Positions 5,656 to 9,913 of a stretch of 9,913 bases of DNA are shown piece by piece. Under the pieces are notes generated by a model that was given only the letters and a program-made list of their open reading frames with translations, ran no database searches and was not told where the DNA came from. This DNA is from JACXVD01 sp020446665 (GTDB lineage Bacteria > Pseudomonadota > Alphaproteobacteria > Sphingomonadales > Sphingomonadaceae). The stretch is from the NCBI GenBank assembly GCA_041396905.1, contig JAWKXQ010000033.1, positions 1 through 9,913 on the forward strand, given 5' to 3'. Positions within the stretch are counted from its first letter, which is position 1, and the number at the start of each line of letters is the position of its first letter. The translations under genes were made by a program, and so were the position numbers.

Positions 5656-7785
5656 TTACTCACCTTCAGCCGGCGGCATATTGTGCCCCAGCAGGCGCAG
5701 CATGTCGGCCGCGCTTTCGACCACATTGCTGCCCGGCCCGTAAATCCCCTGCACCCCGGCGCGCTTGAGGAAGTCGTAATCCTGCGGCGGGATCACGCCG
5801 CCGGCGACGACCTTGATATCCGCACGGCCAGCCTCTTTCAGCAAATTGATCAGTTCGGGGATCAGGGTCTTGTGCCCTGCCGCCAGTGAACTGGCGCCAA
5901 TTGCATCGACGCCATTTTCCAGCGCCATGTCGCGGGTTTCTTCCGGTGTCTGGAACAGCGGGCCGGACACCACGTCAAAGCCCATGTCGGAGAAAGCACT
6001 GGCGATCACATTGGCGCCGCGATCATGCCCGTCCTGCCCCATCTTGGCGACCAGCAGCTTCGGCTTGCGGCCAAGGCGGCGCGCAACCGCCTGCACCCCT
6101 TCCACCACCTGAGCATAGCGGCTGTCGCCGTCATAGGCGGCGGCATAGATGCCCTTCACCGGCTTGGGCACAGTGTCATAGCGGCCAAAGGCTTCTTCCA
6201 TGGCGGAGGAGATTTCGCCCAGAGTCGCATTCTGCCGCGCGGCTTCCACCGCCAGCGCCAGCATATTGCCATCACCCTTCGCCCCTTCGGCAAGGGCTTT
6301 CAGCGCGGCCTGACAGGCGGCTTCGTCACGCTCGGCCCGCACGTGCTTGATCCGGGCGATCTGGCTTTCCCGCACGGCGTGGTTATCGATGTCCAGCGTT
6401 TCGATCGGGTCTTCTTCCGCCTTGCGGTACTTGTTGACGCCGACGATCACATCGTCGCCCCGGTCAACCCGCGCCTGCTTGGCAGCCGCGCTTTCCTCGA
6501 TCGCGGCCTTGGGCTTGCCGCTATCGACATAGGCGGTCATCCCGCCAGCCGCGTCAACTTCCTCGATCAGCGCCCAGGCATCCTCCACCAGCTGCTGGGT
6601 CAGTGCCTCGATATAATAGGATCCGCCCAGCGGATCGACGACGTTGCAGATGCCGCTTTCTTCCTGGATCACCAGCTGCGTGTTGCGCGCAATGCGGGCG
6701 GAGAAATCGGTTGGCAGCGCAATGGCTTCGTCAAGCGCATTGGTGTGCAGCGACTGCGTACCGCCCAGCACCGCCGACATGGCCTCGATCGTGGTGCGGA
6801 TGACGTTGTTATAGGGGTCCTGCTCCTGCAGCGAGACGCCGCTGGTCTGGCAGTGTGTGCGCAACATCTTGCTGCGTTCGCTCTTCGCGCCCAGCCCGTC
6901 CATCACGCGCCACCAGAGCGTGCGCGCGGCGCGCAGCTTGGCGATTTCCATGAAGAAATTCATGCCGATGCCGAAGAAGAAGCTCAGCCGCCCGGCAAAG
7001 GCATCGATATCGAGCCCGGTCTCCATCGCCCGCTTCGCATATTCCTTGCCGTCGGCAATGGTGAAGGCGAGTTCCTGCACCGCTGTCGCCCCGGCTTCAT
7101 GCATATGGTAGCCGGAAATGGAAATGCTGTTGAATTTCGGCATGTTGGCCGAAGTATATCCGATAATATCGGAGATGATCCGCATGCTCGGCTGCGGCGG
7201 ATAGATATAGGTGTTGCGGACCATGAATTCCTTGAGGATGTCGTTCTGGATGGTCCCGGAAAGCTGGTCTTGCGACACGCCCTGCCGCTCTGCCGCGACG
7301 ATGTAGAAGGCCAGCACGGGGATCACCGCGCCGTTCATCGTCATGGAAACGCTCATCGTGTCGAGCGGGATCTGGTCAAACAGAACTTCCATGTCTGCGA
7401 CCGTATCAATGGCGACACCCGCTTTGCCGACATCACCCACCACGCGCGGATGATCGGAATCATAGCCACGATGGGTGGCGAGGTCGAAAGCGACAGACAG
7501 CCCCTTCTGCCCCATGGCGAGGTTGCGGCGGTAGAAGGCGTTGCTTTCCTCCGCGGTCGAGAAACCCGCATATTGCCGGATCGTCCAGGGGCGGCCTGCA
7601 TACATGCTGGCCTTCACCCCGCGGGTGAAGGGCGCGAAGCCGGGCAGGCCGGGATCACCGGCATCCTCTGCCGTATAGAGCGGTTTGATTTCGAAGCCTT
7701 CGGGGGTGGACCAGGTGAGGTCACGCCCCTTCACTTCCTTCTCGGCGAGGGCTTTCCATTCTGCTGCGGTCGGTTTGTCGGTCAT
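5656..7785 (-). CDS. scpA: Methylmalonyl-CoA mutase, single-chain, adenosylcobalamin-dependent
   Basis: A 709-residue cytosolic enzyme that rearranges (R)-methylmalonyl-CoA to succinyl-CoA using adenosylcobalamin. The substrate-binding barrel spans about residues 20-540 and the cobalamin domain about 574-705. Cobalamin motifs are DGHDRG (585-590, with axial ligand H587), ASSL (631-634) and AGG (661-663). Substrate residues match the Propionibacterium MutB catalytic chain with a constant offset of 17: R70 and Y72 (R87, Y89), R190 (R207), Y226 and H227 (Y243, H244). Tyr and Arg at these places indicate methylmalonyl-CoA; isobutyryl-CoA mutases carry Phe and Gln. The domain order and length fit homodimeric ScpA/Sbm-type or the catalytic MutB chain; no MutA neighbour is seen. 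The ATG follows a weak GGAA 5 nt upstream; the stop is TAA. No MeaB/ArgK chaperone gene is in the window. It is the only gene here with repeat-filled gaps on both sides. Confidence 0.96.
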   Translation of the reverse strand: MTDKPTAAEWKALAEKEVKGRDLTWSTPEGFEIKPLYTAEDAGDPGLPGFAPFTRGVKASMYAGRPWTIRQYAGFSTAEESNAFYRRNLAMGQKGLSVAFDLATHRGYDSDHPRVVGDVGKAGVAIDTVADMEVLFDQIPLDTMSVSMTMNGAVIPVLAFYIVAAERQGVSQDQLSGTIQNDILKEFMVRNTYIYPPQPSMRIISDIIGYTSANMPKFNSISISGYHMHEAGATAVQELAFTIADGKEYAKRAMETGLDIDAFAGRLSFFFGIGMNFFMEIAKLRAARTLWWRVMDGLGAKSERSKMLRTHCQTSGVSLQEQDPYNNVIRTTIEAMSAVLGGTQSLHTNALDEAIALPTDFSARIARNTQLVIQEESGICNVVDPLGGSYYIEALTQQLVEDAWALIEEVDAAGGMTAYVDSGKPKAAIEESAAAKQARVDRGDDVIVGVNKYRKAEEDPIETLDIDNHAVRESQIARIKHVRAERDEAACQAALKALAEGAKGDGNMLALAVEAARQNATLGEISSAMEEAFGRYDTVPKPVKGIYAAAYDGDSRYAQVVEGVQAVARRLGRKPKLLVAKMGQDGHDRGANVIASAFSDMGFDVVSGPLFQTPEETRDMALENGVDAIGASSLAAGHKTLIPELINLLKEAGRADIKVVAGGVIPPQDYDFLKRAGVQGIYGPGSNVVESAADMLRLLGHNMPPAEGE

Positions 7786-7800
7786 CGAAATTCCAATTAT

Positions 7801-7871
7801 ATCCGTTCGGTTCGAGCGAAGTCGGGAACAAGTTACCGCTCATGTCTCGACTTCGCTCGACACGAACGGAT
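7801..7871. repeat. Imperfect inverted repeat between the PaaG-like gene and the mutase gene
   Basis: Arms 7801-7827 and 7845-7871 are reverse complements at 24 of 27 positions (mismatches GT/TG at 7810-7811 and one G/A near the loop), with a 17-nt loop. The core TCGAGCGAAGTCG is, to my recollection, part of a repeat family widely scattered in Sphingomonadales genomes. It fills most of the 94-nt gap and ends 16 nt before the mutase start codon. No U-run follows the stem on the transcribed strand, so a canonical intrinsic terminator is unlikely. It shares no sequence with the repeat at 5551-5631. Confidence 0.85.
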
Positions 7872-7879
7872 GCGTGCAA

Positions 7880-8665
7880 TCAGCGCCCCTTGAATTCGGG
7901 CTTTTTCTTCTTGAGGAAGGAAATGATCCCTTCGCGTGCGTCCTCGCTGTCACCGGCTTTCCACTGGTTGACCGCTTCCTGATTGAGCGCTGACGTATAG
8001 TCAGACTGCAACGCCCGCATCAGGTTTACGCGCATCAGGCCCAGCGCCAGCGTGGGCCCATTGGCGAGCCGGACTGCGAGCGCCTGCGCTTCCTGCGCCA
8101 GTGCGTCATCGGCCACAGCCTTGTAGATCAGGCCCCAGTCAGCCGCCTTTTCGGCCGGGATCTTCTCGCCCAGCAACATCATTTCTGTCGCGCGGGCCTT
8201 GCCCACCATGCGCGGGAGCATCCAACTGGCACCACCATCAGGAACCAGCCCGATATTGACGAAGGCCTGCAGGAAATAGGCGCTGCTGCCGGCGATGGTG
8301 AAATCAGCCGCCAGTGCGATGGAGCAACCAATGCCCGCCGCCGGACCATTCACAGCGCTGATGATCGGTGCATGGCATTGCGCCATCGCCATCATCAGCG
8401 GGTTATAGCCGGTGGAGAGCGCATCGTATGAACCGCGCCCACCCTTCAAGGTTGCGTCATCGCCGCCGCCAGCCAGATCAGCCCCGGAGCAGAAGGCGCG
8501 GCCTTCACCGGTCAGCACGAAACAGCGTGCCTCCCGATCAGAGGTCAGCACATCGCGGATTTCCAGCGCCATGGCAGGCGGGCAGGCATTGAGCCGGTCC
8601 GGACGGTTGAAGGTGATAGTGGTTACGCCACCTTCGCGGCTCACCAGAATATGTTCGTAGCTCAT
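7880..8665 (-). CDS. PaaG-like enoyl-CoA hydratase/isomerase family protein
   Basis: A 261-residue crotonase-fold protein acting on an acyl-CoA thioester. The oxyanion-hole segments are CSGADL (59-64) and NGPAAGIG (106-113). Aligned to rat crotonase, the two catalytic glutamates are replaced: Glu144 by S115 (GCSIA) and Glu164 by F135 (LQAFV). Instead it has D143 in GLVPDGGASW, where PaaG (1,2-epoxyphenylacetyl-CoA isomerase, E. coli, GLIPDCGGTW) keeps its catalytic Asp. The C-terminal REGIISFLKKKKPEFKGR also resembles PaaG's end. Isomerase chemistry (ring-epoxide or delta3-delta2-enoyl-CoA) is therefore more likely than hydration; the substrate is unknown. The reading frame opens with TTG-ATG; the ATG at 8665 is chosen because it overlaps the epimerase stop (TGATG) and lies 5 nt after a run of seven Gs that can serve as Shine-Dalgarno. 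No other phenylacetate genes are in view. Confidence 0.85.
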   Translation of the reverse strand: MSYEHILVSREGGVTTITFNRPDRLNACPPAMALEIRDVLTSDREARCFVLTGEGRAFCSGADLAGGGDDATLKGGRGSYDALSTGYNPLMMAMAQCHAPIISAVNGPAAGIGCSIALAADFTIAGSSAYFLQAFVNIGLVPDGGASWMLPRMVGKARATEMMLLGEKIPAEKAADWGLIYKAVADDALAQEAQALAVRLANGPTLALGLMRVNLMRALQSDYTSALNQEAVNQWKAGDSEDAREGIISFLKKKKPEFKGR

Positions 8666-9102
8666 CAATGCCCCCCCTGCGGAACTTCCATGATTTCCGT
8701 CAGAATGCCGCCCATATCCTTGGGATGGACGAAGAAGATCAGCGTACCATGCGCGCCGATGCGCGGTTCGCCAAGCACGCGCTTGCCCATCGCTTCGAAT
8801 TCAGCCTTGGCCGCGTGAATATCGGGCACTTCAAAACAGAGGTGATGCTGCCCGCCAAGCGGGTTCTTTTCCAGCCACTTGCCCACGGCGCTGTCGGGGC
8901 TGGTCGGCTGAAGCAGCTCGACCTGCGTGCCTTCCGTGCCATCTGCGCCGGGCGTGTTGACGAAGCAGACCCGCACTTGCTGGCTTTCCAGCACGAAGGG
9001 TTCAGTAATGTCCGTTGCACCCATCACATCGCGGTAAAAGGCGATACTGGCATCAAGATCGGGGGTAGCGACCCCGATATGGTTCATGCGGCCCAGTTTC
9101 AC
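8665..9102 (-). CDS. mce: Methylmalonyl-CoA epimerase (VOC superfamily)
   Basis: A 145-residue, two-module glyoxalase-fold protein that interconverts (S)- and (R)-methylmalonyl-CoA, linking the carboxylase product to the mutase. It has the family pattern RMNHIGVATPDLDASIAFY at the N-terminus, VELLQPTSPDSAVGKWLEKN in the middle, GGQHHLCFEVPDI and finally HPKDMGGILTEIMEV. Likely metal ligands are H8, E62 (VELL), one of H86/H87, and E136. The frame extends 16 codons upstream, but the Arg/His-rich extension lies over the thiolase gene. The GTG at 9102 overlaps the thiolase stop by 4 nt (GTGA), has GGAG 8 nt upstream and starts the family's usual KLGR-NHIGVA sequence. Residue numbers use that start. 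The gene is coupled on both sides, and the mutase lies two genes downstream, which supports the assignment over other VOC proteins. Confidence 0.92.
   Translation of the reverse strand: MKLGRMNHIGVATPDLDASIAFYRDVMGATDITEPFVLESQQVRVCFVNTPGADGTEGTQVELLQPTSPDSAVGKWLEKNPLGGQHHLCFEVPDIHAAKAEFEAMGKRVLGEPRIGAHGTLIFFVHPKDMGGILTEIMEVPQGGH
8671..8677 (-). promoter_or_regulatory. G7 run at the end of mce acting as Shine-Dalgarno for the PaaG-like gene
   Basis: Seven consecutive Gs on the minus strand encode the last Gln/Gly-Gly of the epimerase and sit 5 nt before the ATG at 8665. Together with TGATG they form a compact coupling site. Homopolymers of this length are prone to slippage; a one-base change would alter only the last residues of the epimerase and its stop. 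Confidence 0.5.
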
Positions 9103-9913
9103 TCGACATTCTCCACGACCATGGCGATGCCCTGCCCGCCGCCGATGCACATGGTGATGAGGCCGTATTTGCCGCCAATGCGCTTCAATTCATAGAGTGT
9201 CTTGATCGTCAGGATCGTGCCGGTCGCGCCAATCGGATGGCCGAGCGACACGCCCGAACCATTGGGATTGGTCTTGGCTGGATCGAAGCCCAGCGTCTTG
9301 GCCACGCCGCAAGCCTGTGCGGCGAAGGCTTCATTGCTTTCGATAACGTCAATCTGGTCGAGCGTGAGGCCAGCACGTTCCAGCGCCATCGGCACAGCCT
9401 TGACCGGGCCAAGGCCCATCACATTCGGTTCCACGCCGCCATGGCCCCATGCGAGGATCTTCGCCATTGGCTTCAGCCCATGCTCCTCAACCGCCTTGCC
9501 GCTGGCCAGCACCACAGCCGCCGCACCATCATTGATGCCGCTGGCATTGCCGGCCGTCACGCTGCCGTCTTTCTTGAACACCGGGCGCAGCCCCGCCATG
9601 CCTTCCATGCTGGCATCGGCGCGGACATGCTCATCCGTATCAAACATTGTCACGCCCTTGCGGCTCTTGAGCTCAACCGGAACGATCTGTTCCTTGAAAT
9701 AACCCTGCGCGATGGCATTGGCGGCGCGCTTGTGGCTTTCCACCGCCAGCGCGTCCTGCTCTTCGCGGCTGATTTCGCAGCGTTCCGCCACGTTTTCAGC
9801 TGTCACGCCCATATGGATATTCTCAAACGGATCATGCAGCGCGCCGAGCATACTGTCCTGTAATTCGATGCTGCCTATGCGTGTGCCGAAACGTGCCGCG
9901 CTGGTCATATGCG
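9099..9913 (-). CDS. Thiolase (acetyl-CoA C-acyltransferase), N-terminus outside the window
   Basis: The last 269 or more residues of a thiolase of about 390 aa; the frame stays open to the right edge, so the Met at 9908 is internal (it lies in the usual PHMTSAARFGTRIG stretch). The enzyme cleaves or condenses 3-ketoacyl-CoA with CoA. Counting from that Met, the visible active-site elements are NEAF (192-195), GHPIGATG with H224 (222-229 region) and the C-terminal CIGGGQG with C254. The nucleophilic cysteine near residue 89 of the full protein is beyond the edge. The HMGVTAENVA and TAGNASGINDGAA stretches fit the AtoB/PhaA/BktB group. Substrate cannot be decided here: acetoacetyl-CoA, or a C5 ketoacyl-CoA giving propionyl-CoA, would both suit the neighbours. 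Its stop overlaps the epimerase start by 4 nt. Confidence 0.92.
   Translation of the reverse strand, partial: HMTSAARFGTRIGSIELQDSMLGALHDPFENIHMGVTAENVAERCEISREEQDALAVESHKRAANAIAQGYFKEQIVPVELKSRKGVTMFDTDEHVRADASMEGMAGLRPVFKKDGSVTAGNASGINDGAAAVVLASGKAVEEHGLKPMAKILAWGHGGVEPNVMGLGPVKAVPMALERAGLTLDQIDVIESNEAFAAQACGVAKTLGFDPAKTNPNGSGVSLGHPIGATGTILTIKTLYELKRIGGKYGLITMCIGGGQGIAMVVENVE

Noticed and set aside
5530..5889. Plus-strand frame giving an AIPAFAGMT-type peptide
   Set aside because: This peptide is the usual spurious translation of the REP-like repeat, not a gene.
7796..7801. TATAAT on the minus strand before the mutase gene as a promoter -10
   Set aside because: No convincing -35 at 16-18 nt (only CGACTT-like sequence), and transcription would start about 3-4 nt before the ATG, cutting off the ribosome binding site.
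7801..7871. Inverted repeats A and B as intrinsic terminators
   Set aside because: Neither stem is followed by a T-run on the transcribed strand, and downstream genes of the same direction follow closely.
6025..7893. 622-residue plus-strand open frame opposite the mutase gene
   Set aside because: Same register effect as for pccA; its C-terminal part is merely the translated inverted repeat in the gap.
9103..9150. Upstream ATG giving a 161-residue epimerase
   Set aside because: The extension is Arg/His-rich, overlaps thiolase coding sequence, and the GTG inside GTGA with GGAG upstream fits the family start.

Overview
The window looks like chromosomal DNA of an alphaproteobacterium, most likely Sphingomonadales (Sphingomonadaceae/Erythrobacteraceae type). 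The basis is high GC, near absence of TTA/CTA/TCA codons, the two families of intergenic palindromic repeats, and the style of the proteins. This assignment is inference from pattern recognition, not a search. All nine real genes lie on the minus strand and fill almost the whole window. The long plus-strand ORFs are antisense shadows.

In the direction of transcription (high to low coordinates) the order is: thiolase (cut by the right edge, 9099-9913), methylmalonyl-CoA epimerase (8665-9102), PaaG-like crotonase-fold isomerase (7880-8665), inverted repeat A (7801-7871), methylmalonyl-CoA mutase (5656-7785), inverted repeat B (5551-5631), biotin synthase bioB (4511-5539), O-acetylhomoserine sulfhydrylase (3202-4491), a small LprI/DUF1311 predicted exported protein (2810-3205), propionyl-CoA carboxylase alpha subunit (789-2810) and a double-hotdog acyl-CoA thioesterase (13-792).

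The core function is the propionyl-CoA to succinyl-CoA (methylmalonyl) pathway. Thiolysis releases acetyl-CoA, and propionyl-CoA for odd or branched substrates. The biotin carboxylase/BCCP subunit PccA, with a PccB not in this window, makes (S)-methylmalonyl-CoA. The epimerase converts it to the (R) form and the B12-dependent mutase makes succinyl-CoA. BioB can supply the biotin for PccA. The sulfhydrylase makes homocysteine, the precursor of methionine and of the SAM that BioB consumes. The thioesterase may drain stalled acyl-CoAs.

Most junctions are stop/start overlaps of 1 or 4 nt (GTGA, TGATG, GTGA, TAGTG, ATGA), which implies translational coupling. The only two real gaps, 94 and 116 nt, lie on either side of the mutase gene. 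Each is filled by a long inverted repeat from a different family. No promoter, canonical intrinsic terminator, riboswitch, RNA gene, IS element or CRISPR array was found. The enzymes are familiar. The less ordinary points are the repeat-flanked mutase, the embedded LprI-like gene, the crotonase with both hydratase glutamates replaced, and the CxxC tail on BioB.
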